Shown here: one piece after another, positions 44,069-53,271 of the stretch | How the letters are laid out: every line of letters starts with the position of its first letter | Numbering within the stretch: position 1 is the stretch's first letter | Assembly: GCA_030426345.1 (NCBI GenBank) | Contig: JAUHYU010000004.1 | Coordinates: 35,006 to 99,005 of the forward strand | Source: Bacteroidia bacterium | Lineage (GTDB): Bacteria > Bacteroidota > Bacteroidia > Cytophagales > Cyclobacteriaceae | DNA: 64,000 nucleotides | Direction of reading: 5' to 3' | Translations under genes and position numbers: made by a program | The notes under the pieces: generated by a model | Databases searched by the model: none | What the model saw: the letters and a program-made list of their open reading frames with translations, nothing else | What the model was told of the DNA's origin: nothing

Positions 44069-45318
44069 TTCAAGTATCTCTTCTTGGAGTAAAAAGTAAA
44101 CCCTACACCCCATTCAATAAAATCCGCCTCAAACCCACCGGGAGTTTTTAAGGTAACTCGCGTAAAGAAATGCTTCCCAAGATCATATTTTAATCCAACG
44201 CGCAAATACCAATTTCCTCTTCCCTTTATTTTTTTAAAAGTGTGTCCATAGTGCGTGATCAATGCAAAACGATAAAACATCAACTCATGCCCAATATGCA
44301 CCCCAGGATACGATAATAGAGATGTAGGAACATTATCTATTCCTCCATAATCCTCCGCATATTCTTCCTGAAGAGAGCCATCATAAAAATAATCAAACCC
44401 AAGAACGATTTTGGAAATATACCCAAGGTGCCTGCCCACATCTACTCCAATGGATCCAGCCCCATAATACAATTCCCGATTTTGAATATTATCACTTGAG
44501 GTTGCTATTCCCCCATTTACGAATAAATAAAACTCCCAAAATCCATGGAATTCCGGTAGTTTTTGATCAATAAAATCAGGTCTTAAAGGAGCACCCTTTT
44601 GTCTGCCTTGTTTTTTGATATATGGGTACTGATTATATTTTATCCCAGTACTAAGTGAAACCAGATTTACCCCTTTATTTGGTGTTCTGGATCTTCCATT
44701 AGAAAAATGAGTGAAATCAAAACCCACGGCCATGTCCATTCTTTTCGATAGTAGAAATTCATATTCAAATTGTACATTAAAATACACATTGAATTCAGAA
44801 CCAATGGCTCTTTGACTCGGATTACTTTCCGGGTCATATCCGATAAAATTATAAGAAAGCCCGGCACCAACATCATAGTTTATAGCACTATTCTTCCATC
44901 GTTTTATTGGCGCATTGAAAAAACCATAAATAGCACTTGGATTACCTAATATACTTTCTTGAGGTACAAATGTGGCTTGGTACAGTCCAACTCCATATGT
45001 GGGATAGCTATACAATTGATGCCACATTCTACGACCATACCCTTTCCATCCCAATCTTATCTCGGTGGCAGTAAAAGGATTGGATTCAACGGTGTTTTGT
45101 AATTCATCCACACCGGTGGGAAGGTGCGCTCCGTAGTGTATTTTTAATTCCAAAAATGAATATCTTGGATAATGATGATTTTGGTCTGTGGTATCTTTTT
45201 GATAAAATTCAAATATTTGGCCATTCGATTTGTATGGCAAGGCTGATAAAATGGTAAGGATAACTACAAAAAGTAAATCGGTGATTAATTTTGATGAAAG
45301 GGTTAAAGGTTTAGCCAT
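44065..45318 (-). CDS. PagL/LpxR-like outer-membrane acyloxyacyl hydrolase
   Basis: Predicted outer-membrane beta-barrel that may remove acyl chains from lipid A. Of 417 residues, a signal peptide spans about 1-33 (ending SNGQ) and barrel strands follow. The PagL hallmark HFSNG occurs in DFTHFSNGRSRTPNKGVN near 195-212, with the His-Ser pair of the active site. The C-terminal strands end FIEWGVGFTFYSKKRYLN. The protein is longer than enterobacterial PagL; Bacteroidota members commonly have extra strands. It stands alone, convergent with the small gene at 43868. Function is inferred from the active-site motif. Confidence 0.83.
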   Translation of the reverse strand: MAKPLTLSSKLITDLLFVVILTILSALPYKSNGQIFEFYQKDTTDQNHHYPRYSFLELKIHYGAHLPTGVDELQNTVESNPFTATEIRLGWKGYGRRMWHQLYSYPTYGVGLYQATFVPQESILGNPSAIYGFFNAPIKRWKNSAINYDVGAGLSYNFIGYDPESNPSQRAIGSEFNVYFNVQFEYEFLLSKRMDMAVGFDFTHFSNGRSRTPNKGVNLVSLSTGIKYNQYPYIKKQGRQKGAPLRPDFIDQKLPEFHGFWEFYLFVNGGIATSSDNIQNRELYYGAGSIGVDVGRHLGYISKIVLGFDYFYDGSLQEEYAEDYGGIDNVPTSLLSYPGVHIGHELMFYRFALITHYGHTFKKIKGRGNWYLRVGLKYDLGKHFFTRVTLKTPGGFEADFIEWGVGFTFYSKKRYLN

Positions 45319-45557
45319 AATAATCGGGCATAAAGGTTAATATAAAAATAGCTATTTATCAGAAGGGAAAAGAATTAAACTAGGAATCTATGATTTATTC
45401 ATGGAAAAATGATGGCTTTAGAATGGATAACTACTGATTATGCATACCGAGGGGCTCAGGCAGCTAACACATTATTTCACTATAAAAAATCCACATAGTA
45501 CATATTCATTTGATAAAATGCTGCCATAGACGTTACTTTGTGTAAAATTCAGGTGTA

Positions 45558-47930
45558 TTGAAACCAAAGAAAAAAAAGCCGCTCAACCATAAAAACAGCC
45601 TAAAAAGAGGGCTGCTAAAAATCACTGCCTATTTGCTATTGGGACTGATCTGCCTTCCCCTAATATTACTTTTTTCCATTAAGACGGGTGTTATAGGTAA
45701 GCTACCAGATAAGGAGCAATTGGGGAAAATTAAAAATTTTGAGGCCTCTGAAGTTTACAGTGATGATGGAAAAATGCTCGGGCGGTACTTTATCCAAAAC
45801 CGCACCATCCTAGAATATGATCAGATTTCTCCAAATGTTATTGAATCCCTGATAGCAACAGAGGATGCGAGATTTTTTGAGCATCATGGAATAGATTTCA
45901 AAAGTCTTGTCCGCGTATTTTTCAAGACATTAATAATGGGTGACAGAAGTTCTGGAGGTGGTTCAACCATTACTCAGCAATTGGCAAAAAACATATATCA
46001 CAGGCAAGAATATTCATTTTTCTCCATGATAATCACCAAATTCAGGGAGATGCTTATTGCCTCTGAGTTGGAAGATATTTATAGCAAGGAAGAAATACTG
46101 ACTCTTTATTTAAATACCGTTCCGTTTGGTGAAAACCTGTTTGGCATCGAGGCAGCTAGCCAACGTTATTTTCATAAATCCGCCAACAACCTTAATCTTC
46201 AGGAAGGAGCGACTTTGGTCGGAATGCTCAAGGCGACTACTTATTATAATCCAAAAAATAATCCTGAAAGATCTAAAGAAAGAAGAAATGTCGTGCTGGG
46301 CCAATTAGCAAAAAAGGATAGCATCACGAGTAGCAAACTGGATTCATTGCAAGCCTTACCTTTGGAATTGAATTATTATAAAGTAGATCAAAATGATGGA
46401 CTTGCACCCTATTTTAGAGAGCATGTTCGTCTTGCGCTCAGAAAGCTCATTCCGCATATTTCCGATAGTCTTGGCGAAAGTTTCAACTTATATACTGATG
46501 GGCTAAAGATATATACAACGCTGGATTCCAGATTACAGACTCATGCAGAGCGAGCAGTTTATCGCCACATGCGACAGCTCCAAAATACCTTTGATACGCA
46601 TTGGACAGGTAGAAATAAACCATGGGAAAAAAATGACAATATCATGGACAGAGCGATCAATCAAAGCACGGCATACCAACAACTTAAGGAGAGCGGCCTT
46701 TCCTCGGATTCCGTCAATTTGCTTTTAAACCTGAAAAAGGAAATGGAAGTATATTCATGGAATGGAAAAGAAAACATACAGATGAGTTCCATGGATTCTA
46801 TAAAGTTTTATTTGCGGTTTCTCAATATTGGATTTCTATCAATTGAGCCAAATTCAGGTAAAATAAAAACTTGGGTCGGAGGAATAAATCATCGTTTTTT
46901 TAAATACGATCATGTAAATCAATACTCTAGGAGGCAGGTTGGTTCTATCTTCAAACCAATTGTCTATGCCTCAGCATTAGAACAAGGAATTTCTCCGTGT
47001 GACTATATAAAAGCGGAGCAAGATTCCTACCAGGAAAAAGACAAGGAATGGAAGCCCGGTAATTCCAACAATAAATATGAAGGCAAATACTCCCTCGAAG
47101 GTGCGCTTACAGAATCAGTCAATACGGTTTCTGTGAAGGTACTTGAAAAAGCTGGAATTGATAACACGGTTAGGCTCGCGAAAAACATGGGTATCAAGAG
47201 TGATATACCCGAAGTCCCATCGATTGCTCTCGGTACGCCAAGCATCTCGCTTATTGAAATGGTAAGTGCCTATACCGCCTTTGCAAACAGGGGCAAAAGA
47301 ATCGACCCTTATTTTATAGACCGCATCGAAGATCATAATGGTAGGGTGATTTGGAAGCATCCAAAATCCATGACCCAGCAGGCAATGTCGCTTGCTACAA
47401 GTCAAATGATCATTGAAATGCTAAAAAATGTTGTCAATTCCGGCACGGCAGTTAGGCTTAGAAGTACATACAAATTACCGAATGACATCGCGGGAAAAAC
47501 CGGCACTACACAATCTAACGCTGATGGCTGGTTCATGGCCATGACGCCAAAACTGGTTACTGGAGTATGGGTTGGTGGCGAATACCCAGACATTCATTTT
47601 AGGACCACAGCACTTGGTCAAGGCGCAAATATGGCATTGCCAGCCTATGCTCTTTTTCAGCAATCTATCAATCGGGACACTAATTTCAAACAATTGGCTC
47701 AAGCCAAATTCCCTTATCCCCCAGCATCCATTGTAGAAAAATTGGATTGCGATCCGTTCAAAGAGGATGCAGATTTTTGGGAAATGCTATTTGGCAAAAA
47801 AATCAAAAGGGATGGGAAGGAAGAAATGGAAGCAAAGGAAATCAAGAAATACTCCAAAAAACCTGTTCCAAAGGATGAAGACAAAGGACTATTCAAGGGC
47901 TTAAAGAAATTGTTCCGAAAAAAGAAATAA
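45558..47930 (+). CDS. Class A penicillin-binding protein (PBP1A-like)
   Basis: Bifunctional cell-wall enzyme: glycosyltransferase 51 plus transpeptidase. Of 790 residues: short basic cytoplasmic tail, one membrane helix (about 16-38), the GT51 domain with EDARFFEHHGIDFKSL and GGSTITQQLAKN (about 103-145) and the transpeptidase with SIFK (SxxK near 475), SVN (near 520) and KTGTT (near 640). The C-terminus is Lys-rich. The start is TTG at 45558, the first one after the AT-rich gap; no ATG lies near. It ends 122 bp before a palindromic terminator shared with the convergent SDR gene. A repeat core lies in the transpeptidase part (47363). Confidence 0.95.
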   Translation: MKPKKKKPLNHKNSLKRGLLKITAYLLLGLICLPLILLFSIKTGVIGKLPDKEQLGKIKNFEASEVYSDDGKMLGRYFIQNRTILEYDQISPNVIESLIATEDARFFEHHGIDFKSLVRVFFKTLIMGDRSSGGGSTITQQLAKNIYHRQEYSFFSMIITKFREMLIASELEDIYSKEEILTLYLNTVPFGENLFGIEAASQRYFHKSANNLNLQEGATLVGMLKATTYYNPKNNPERSKERRNVVLGQLAKKDSITSSKLDSLQALPLELNYYKVDQNDGLAPYFREHVRLALRKLIPHISDSLGESFNLYTDGLKIYTTLDSRLQTHAERAVYRHMRQLQNTFDTHWTGRNKPWEKNDNIMDRAINQSTAYQQLKESGLSSDSVNLLLNLKKEMEVYSWNGKENIQMSSMDSIKFYLRFLNIGFLSIEPNSGKIKTWVGGINHRFFKYDHVNQYSRRQVGSIFKPIVYASALEQGISPCDYIKAEQDSYQEKDKEWKPGNSNNKYEGKYSLEGALTESVNTVSVKVLEKAGIDNTVRLAKNMGIKSDIPEVPSIALGTPSISLIEMVSAYTAFANRGKRIDPYFIDRIEDHNGRVIWKHPKSMTQQAMSLATSQMIIEMLKNVVNSGTAVRLRSTYKLPNDIAGKTGTTQSNADGWFMAMTPKLVTGVWVGGEYPDIHFRTTALGQGANMALPAYALFQQSINRDTNFKQLAQAKFPYPPASIVEKLDCDPFKEDADFWEMLFGKKIKRDGKEEMEAKEIKKYSKKPVPKDEDKGLFKGLKKLFRKKK

Positions 47931-48052
47931 AAATCAATCCCCAATGCCTAGTTTTCTCCGCCAAAAGCATCAAAAATCCATAATTTTTAAGAGAAATAAA
48001 TTCCAGTCATTATTGAATCAAGTCTGATAAAACTAAGGAGTGTCCCGTACAA

Positions 48053-48088
48053 AAAAGCCTGATTTTTCCATGGAAAAATCAGGCTTTT
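48053..48088. terminator. Perfect 36-bp palindrome between convergent PBP and SDR genes
   Basis: aaaagcctgatttttcca meets its exact reverse complement with no spacer. The outer AAAAGCCT and the central CCATGG match the design of the palindromes at 2061 and 10770, but the inside is diverged (GATTTTT in place of TTAAAAT). It is 18 bp past the end of the SDR gene on the minus strand. Confidence 0.75.
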
Positions 48089-48106
48089 CTTGATGATTGA
48101 TCAATA

Positions 48107-48826
48107 CTATTTCTTTGGAGGTTGACTTGGCCTAACTTCAATTTTAGATGGAAGCGTTCTCCGGTCAAGTTGGAGCAGATCGACAACCAACTCGCCCAAA
48201 TCCTCAATCTGGATTTTCCAGCCATCGTTTTCATTGGGAGTGTGATTGTTAAAATAGGTTGACACAGATCCCGGCATGATTGTGCTCACATTTATACCTT
48301 CATGTCTGAGGTCCAGCATCATGGCCTGTGTAAACCCCACCAATCCAAATTTACTAGCATTATAGGCAGAACCTCCTGCAAAGAAATTAGCACCGGCCAA
48401 ACTAGCTATGGTAAAAATATAGCCTTTAGAGTCTTTCAAGGCTGGAATTGATGCCTTCACACTATTAAATACACCCGTTAAGTTTATGTCTATTGTTTCA
48501 TTCCATTGTTCCGAGGTTAAGTCGATGATGGAACCGAAATGTCCAACACCTGCGTTGGCTATTAGTACATCTAGCTTGTTCCATGTATTGAGCACATCAT
48601 CTACTGCTTGTTCGATGGATGGGGCATTCCTCACATCCGAAACAATTCCCATTACTTCACCCCTACCTATTTCTCGCAATGAACCTATGGCTTTTTGTAC
48701 TCCATCTTCTGTGCGTCCGGTAATAGCAACTTTCATATTTTCCTGCAGCATCGATGCTGCAATACCGTAGCCTATCCCTTTTGTTCCTCCTGTTATAAGT
48801 GCCGTTTTGTTCTCAATTGATCTCAT
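48107..48826 (-). CDS. Short-chain dehydrogenase/reductase (SDR)
   Basis: NAD(P)-dependent oxidoreductase of 239 residues with the cofactor motif ITGGTKGIGYG (about 10-20), NAGVGHFG near 91, and the catalytic Tyr-x-x-x-Lys in YNASKFGL near 152-159. It is similar in size to 3-oxoacyl-ACP reductases but lies with no lipid genes. It ends beside the 48053 palindrome and lies 57 bp downstream of the RimK-operon genes, in the same direction, so it might be a trailing member of that transcript. Confidence 0.93.
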   Translation of the reverse strand: MRSIENKTALITGGTKGIGYGIAASMLQENMKVAITGRTEDGVQKAIGSLREIGRGEVMGIVSDVRNAPSIEQAVDDVLNTWNKLDVLIANAGVGHFGSIIDLTSEQWNETIDINLTGVFNSVKASIPALKDSKGYIFTIASLAGANFFAGGSAYNASKFGLVGFTQAMMLDLRHEGINVSTIMPGSVSTYFNNHTPNENDGWKIQIEDLGELVVDLLQLDRRTLPSKIEVRPSQPPKK

Positions 48827-48883
48827 TCTTAATTAATTTAATTGTACATATAGAAAACTAAACTTGGATTCCATTTTATAGTT

Positions 48884-49819
48884 TCAATTTACAATGCCTA
48901 TATGCATCAGAGCGTCTCCCTGATGCACTAGAGGATTATTATTCAATCCAATTATATTTCCTGAAAGCCGAGTCTTTATTGTTTGGTTCATCTCTCCAAA
49001 TGGGTCGTTGATATGACCTACGACCTGATTTTTGTTTACAAATTCACCACATTTCACCTTCGACAAAAACATGCCCGAATTTTTTGCCCTGATCCATGAC
49101 GATCTTCGGATAACTATATTTTCATATTGTGGTTGAGGGTTTGATTTGGACATATTTAGATAATTCATGAAGCGCATCGTACCATGTATCCCTTGCTCAA
49201 TCGCATATTCATCAAATCTGGAAGATTCGCCTCCTTCATAAACAAGAATATGCTTACCAAGCTTAGCAGCAGATTGGCGCAATGACTTTGGCCGGTACTG
49301 CGAGTGCAACGTAAATGGTGCGTGAAATGCCTCTGCCAACTTAATATTGACTTTATCATTGAGCATGCTCCTGATTTGAGGGAAGTTAAACCTGTCGTCA
49401 CCCCCAGTATGAAAATCAATTCCATAATCAATAATTGGAATAATATTTTTCATCAAATAATAAGCAACACGCGCAGCTAGCGATCCATTTTTATTTCCGG
49501 GAAATGATCGGTTGACATCTTTCCCATCAGGAACATATCTAGAAAAGTGGATAAAACCAAAAATATTTAGAATAGGAATACAGATAACCGTACCTCTGGA
49601 AGGGATATTTTTCTTCCTTTCCATAATGCGTCTGATGATCTCCACCCCATTTATTTCATCACCATGCAAACCGCCCATCAAAAGCAACACTGGGCCGTCG
49701 CCAACAGCACGTGCTACATGAATTACAATATCGATAGATGCATGGGAAGGCAAGCGTCCAATATTAACTTCGATTGACTTTTGCTCGCCCGGTTCAATAG
49801 AAATTCCGTTTATTTCCAT
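48884..49819 (-). CDS. Succinylglutamate desuccinylase/aspartoacylase (AstE)-like zinc enzyme
   Basis: Zinc hydrolase of the M14-like AstE/AspA family, which removes acyl groups from amino acids or, in related operons, may act on peptide tags. Of 311 residues, the metal site HGDE is in LLMGGLHGDEINGVEIIRR (about 48-66), and the second His in GIDFHTGGDDRFN near 137. The C-terminal half has a lipoyl-like domain (VKCGEFVNKNQVVGHINDP). Its start directly follows the RimK stop with no gap, so it is part of the same operon. Substrate unknown; the operon suggests glutamate-type conjugates. Confidence 0.86.
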   Translation of the reverse strand: MEINGISIEPGEQKSIEVNIGRLPSHASIDIVIHVARAVGDGPVLLLMGGLHGDEINGVEIIRRIMERKKNIPSRGTVICIPILNIFGFIHFSRYVPDGKDVNRSFPGNKNGSLAARVAYYLMKNIIPIIDYGIDFHTGGDDRFNFPQIRSMLNDKVNIKLAEAFHAPFTLHSQYRPKSLRQSAAKLGKHILVYEGGESSRFDEYAIEQGIHGTMRFMNYLNMSKSNPQPQYENIVIRRSSWIRAKNSGMFLSKVKCGEFVNKNQVVGHINDPFGEMNQTIKTRLSGNIIGLNNNPLVHQGDALMHIGIVN

Positions 49820-50728
49820 TTAGGCTTTTACTTTGTCTTTTGGAATGCGCTTTTTTGATGCGCCTTGCTCTACGTATTGTATGATTTCACCAGCAACATC
49901 TATTCCCGTTGCTTTTTCAATCCCCTCCAATCCGGGCGAGGAATTGACTTCCAATACCATGGGGCCACGCTTGGATTGAAGCATGTCTACTCCGGCAATA
50001 GCTAAGCCCATGCTCTTTGCAGCCAACAAAGCAGTTGATTTTTCAGCCCTAGACAACTTGATGATTTTCGCCTCCCCTCCTCTGTGAAGATTTGACCTAA
50101 ATTCTCCTTCCTTTCCCTGTCGTTTCATCGCCCCTACAATCTTTCCATTTACGATAAATGCTCTGATGTCTGCTCCACCTGCCTCTTCAATGAACTCCTG
50201 CAAAATAACTCTGGTTTTCAGGCTTTCAAATGCTTCAACAACCGACTTGGCAGCTTTATTTGTTTCAGCCAAAACCACACCCAATCCCTGCGTTCCTTCC
50301 AACAACTTAATCACTACAGGAGCCTGCCCAATATGCTTCAAAACTTTATTTTCATCTTTACTATAATTTGTAAAGGCGGTTTTTGGCATTTTCACACCTG
50401 ACCTGGACAAAATCTGTAGACTGCGCAGTTTATCCCGGGATCTGGTAATTGCAAGTGAGTCCAATGCGCTAAATACTTTTTTCATCTCAAATTGACGAAC
50501 TACGGCAGTGCCGTAGAAGGTGACAGATGCACCAATCCTAGGAATCACTGCATCTATGTCAGTCAGGTTTACACCTTGATAATATACAGAAGGCCCATCG
50601 TCGTCCATCACCAAATCACACTTTAAGTGATCTATCACCTTGCTTTCATGCCCATGTTGATGGATGGCTTCTACGAGTCGTCTTGTGGAATACAAATTTT
50701 GATTTCGGGATAATACCGCTATTTTCAT
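49820..50728 (-). CDS. rimK: RimK-type ATP-grasp alpha-L-glutamate ligase
   Basis: Joins glutamate residues to a carboxyl-terminal glutamate of a target, as E. coli RimK does with ribosomal protein S6. Of 302 residues, the start [20 protein letters not shown] matches E. coli RimK closely, as do [20 protein letters not shown] (about 64-83), [18 protein letters not shown] in the ATP-binding lid, [12 protein letters not shown] and [20 protein letters not shown] with the metal-binding Glu/Asn. It is unusually close to the E. coli enzyme for a Bacteroidota protein. The RimB-like gene precedes it by 2 bp. The target is not shown; the IF2-like neighbour is a candidate (inference). Confidence 0.94.
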   Translation of the reverse strand: MKIAVLSRNQNLYSTRRLVEAIHQHGHESKVIDHLKCDLVMDDDGPSVYYQGVNLTDIDAVIPRIGASVTFYGTAVVRQFEMKKVFSALDSLAITRSRDKLRSLQILSRSGVKMPKTAFTNYSKDENKVLKHIGQAPVVIKLLEGTQGLGVVLAETNKAAKSVVEAFESLKTRVILQEFIEEAGGADIRAFIVNGKIVGAMKRQGKEGEFRSNLHRGGEAKIIKLSRAEKSTALLAAKSMGLAIAGVDMLQSKRGPMVLEVNSSPGLEGIEKATGIDVAGEIIQYVEQGASKKRIPKDKVKA

Positions 50729-50730
50729 AA

Positions 50731-51162
50731 TTATTTATTTTTTACTTCTAAGGACAGATTTTTGCGCGAAACATCGACAATAAATTTTTTACTCAAAAAC
50801 TTTCTCCCGATTAAAATCGGATATTTCATTTTTTTGCGATTTGCCAATGAAAATTCAACAATATATGTTTTATGGAAAATATGCACTTTAGTCTTTATGG
50901 CATATCGATGTTCCACTTGCCCACCGGAATTTTTTACCTGTTTATCAGTAAAATTAGTGGTGTAATAATATTTATCTTCGTATTCGGGATGTTGGGGATC
51001 GAGCAATTTGAACTTTAATGTTTTCTCTCCATTAATGTTCTCAACTTCTATTTTATGGCAATGCAGTGAACATCCATAAGCTCCTGTATCCACTTTAGCC
51101 ACAATATTCGTAAGCTCGAATTGCGGTAGATTGATGAAATCCCTTCTTCCTATGGTGATCAT
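50731..51162 (-). CDS. RimB-like retropepsin-fold protease (ATP-dependent zinc protease family)
   Basis: Small protease-like protein of 143 residues with the aspartic-protease motif [12 protein letters not shown] near 25-36. Members are encoded next to RimK in many bacteria and are thought to act on glutamate tags or their carriers. [20 protein letters not shown] near 108-128 is the second conserved region. The gene lies between the GNAT-like gene (40-bp gap) and rimK (2-bp gap) on the minus strand. Its substrate is not known. Confidence 0.9.
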   Translation of the reverse strand: MITIGRRDFINLPQFELTNIVAKVDTGAYGCSLHCHKIEVENINGEKTLKFKLLDPQHPEYEDKYYYTTNFTDKQVKNSGGQVEHRYAIKTKVHIFHKTYIVEFSLANRKKMKYPILIGRKFLSKKFIVDVSRKNLSLEVKNK

Positions 51163-51202
51163 GTTATAATATAAAAATATTCAAGATTATACCAAGCTAA
51201 AA

Positions 51203-52252
51203 TCATAGTACATCAAATCCTGATACGTGTATAGGTAACTCTTCGTGAAATACGCTTTGATCCGAGCTTTTGACAACGACATCGATTTCCTTTTCACCTT
51301 GTAAGAGGTGCGAAATTCCTATTCGGTTTGCCTTGACCATGTCATATATCTTAGACTTTTTATCCAAACAAAGAATACCTGAATTAACGGAAAAATGTGC
51401 CAAAACACTTTCAAATAGAACCTTTAATTTTTTGGCATATCCCGGCATGCAAAACACATATTCAAAAAAGATAAACTTATAATCTGAATGAAAAAGTCTG
51501 TTGAGTAATGGAATTTTTGGCACAAAATTCATCATTAATTTACCTCCTACTCCCGGCATCTCCAGTATTTCCCACTGATCCGAAATAGCCTGCGCACCGC
51601 AAACAATTTGATCACCATCCATCAAGACGAAGTATTTTCCTCGTCTAAATAAATTTTCATAAACCACTAATTGAGTGTTTTTATAAGAATCCTTGAGCAC
51701 TGATCTTATAAAATCATGTTGCGAATTCTCAGCAATTTTAACATTGCTATGGTTGACGGGAAAAATCCTGCTAAATAACATTACCCGAAAGCTGCCAATT
51801 TTTTGGAATCCAAACTCTTCTATAATATACCTTGACCTGATATTACCGGGATCGACGTATGCATAAAGCATCAAATTTCCATGAAATTCGAGCCCATCCC
51901 CTTCCATCAATGCCTCCACCGCAGACCCTATTCTGCTTTCAGTTTGCCGTGATTTCCTTTCTGCATTAGCGGCCCTAAATTGTTTTCTAAATGTAAAATA
52001 CCGTAAGTAAAAGGCCTTATGCTTGTTATTGAAATTGTACACGTCCCGTTTACACAAGCAAATGGTGCCATATAAACGGTCACGAATAGAGAGGTTTGCA
52101 AAGTATGCATTTTCTAAGGAGAGCACCTTTTCCCTCACATCTGATTGCCTATAAACCATACTTTTGCCAGGGGTTCCAATGCAGTTTTCCTCCAATAATT
52201 CCAATACTTGCTCCGATGGTTTATTGGAAATATGTATCAGGTTTTCCGACAT
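51203..52252 (-). CDS. GNAT-like acyltransferase family protein of unknown substrate
   Basis: Not recognised by name. The 349-residue protein has a GNAT-like core in its first half (GNLMLYAYVDPGNIRSRYII, then EEFGFQKIGSFRVMLFS near 124-160), preceded by FNNKHKAFYLRYFTFRKQFR, and a second domain from about 165 with VLMDGDQIVCGAQAIS, also acyltransferase-like. It is the first gene of the RimK operon. Together with the ligase, protease and AstE-like enzyme it may add or cap a peptide tag (inference). It is divergent from the IF2-like gene, 113 bp away. Confidence 0.65.
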   Translation of the reverse strand: MSENLIHISNKPSEQVLELLEENCIGTPGKSMVYRQSDVREKVLSLENAYFANLSIRDRLYGTICLCKRDVYNFNNKHKAFYLRYFTFRKQFRAANAERKSRQTESRIGSAVEALMEGDGLEFHGNLMLYAYVDPGNIRSRYIIEEFGFQKIGSFRVMLFSRIFPVNHSNVKIAENSQHDFIRSVLKDSYKNTQLVVYENLFRRGKYFVLMDGDQIVCGAQAISDQWEILEMPGVGGKLMMNFVPKIPLLNRLFHSDYKFIFFEYVFCMPGYAKKLKVLFESVLAHFSVNSGILCLDKKSKIYDMVKANRIGISHLLQGEKEIDVVVKSSDQSVFHEELPIHVSGFDVL

Positions 52253-52365
52253 AAATTCAAATAGCCATTGTTTTATTAAACATTAAATAGTCTATGTAAA
52301 GAATGTGATCAATATTATCATAAAAATATGGAATCACATATATTTGCTTCCAGTAAAATCTAAAA

Positions 52366-53268
52366 ATGAAAATGAGGCTCTCCACTCTGGCAAGAAAAGT
52401 AAATAAAACCCCCACACAACTCATCGTATTCCTCAGTGAACAAGGAATTGAAATCACCAACGGACTCCATAGTAAACTGGAAAAAGAGGTAGTAAATATT
52501 GTTTTGGAAAAGTACCAGCCCGAGCAACTGGAAGAAGCCAACGAGGCAGAACCGGAAGCTTTGATAGAAGAACCCGACGTTACACCAACTGAAAAAGAAA
52601 TAGAGCCCGAACCAGTTATAGAAGAAAAACCGGAAGTGGAAGAATTACCCAAAATTGAAGCTGCTACTGAAATTCTTGAAGTAGAAATAGAGGAAACTAC
52701 ATCGGAGGGAATAGAAGAAATAAAACCAGAAGAGCCAAAAAAAACAGGTACTGTTGATGATTTGGAAAACGGTGAATCTGATAATATTGAACATATAAAA
52801 GCCAAAAAGGTAAAGCTGGAAGGCATCAAAGTCGTTGGCAAGATCGACATCCCAGAAAAGCCAAAAAAAGCCTCTAAAATCCATGAAGAGGATTCGGAAT
52901 CCACTACTTCTACTGAAAATAATACAGGATCAGAAGTGAAGGAAAAACCACTTCATAAGCGAAACAATCGCCGTAAAAAACTTACCGAAAGAGGACGAAG
53001 TCGACAACCATTGTCTTTTGATGAAAAACTAAAGCAGGAAGAAAGAAACAAACGCCGCGAACAGCAAAAGAAAGCAAGGGAAGAGAAACGGCGTAAGCAA
53101 AAATTCTATCAAGAAAATATCCAACCAAAACACACTCCTAAACCTCAAAAAAAGAAGAAAAAATCAGTACCTCATCAGAACAATAAGCGCAAAGAAACTA
53201 TTGCACCACACAAAAATCCTATCAAGAGATTGTGGGCTTGGCTCAATGGAAAATACGACAAATATTGA
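52366..53268 (+). CDS. Orphan protein with IF2 N-terminal-like domain and charged tail
   Basis: A 300-residue protein. The first 55 residues (RLSTLARKVNKTPTQLIVFL and following) resemble the N-terminal helical domain of translation initiation factor IF2, but the G-domain is absent. Residues about 60-150 are very acidic (Glu/Pro-rich), and 190-290 are very basic (KRNNRRKKLTERGRSRQ, then QEERNKRREQQKKAREEKRR). The C-terminus has Arg-Leu-Trp-rich KRLWAWLNGKYDKY. It is divergent from the RimK operon. A repeat core lies in the hinge (52876). It may bind RNA or the ribosome; this is inference from charge and the IF2 domain. Confidence 0.7.
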   Translation: MKMRLSTLARKVNKTPTQLIVFLSEQGIEITNGLHSKLEKEVVNIVLEKYQPEQLEEANEAEPEALIEEPDVTPTEKEIEPEPVIEEKPEVEELPKIEAATEILEVEIEETTSEGIEEIKPEEPKKTGTVDDLENGESDNIEHIKAKKVKLEGIKVVGKIDIPEKPKKASKIHEEDSESTTSTENNTGSEVKEKPLHKRNNRRKKLTERGRSRQPLSFDEKLKQEERNKRREQQKKAREEKRRKQKFYQENIQPKHTPKPQKKKKKSVPHQNNKRKETIAPHKNPIKRLWAWLNGKYDKY

Positions 53269-53271
53269 TTT

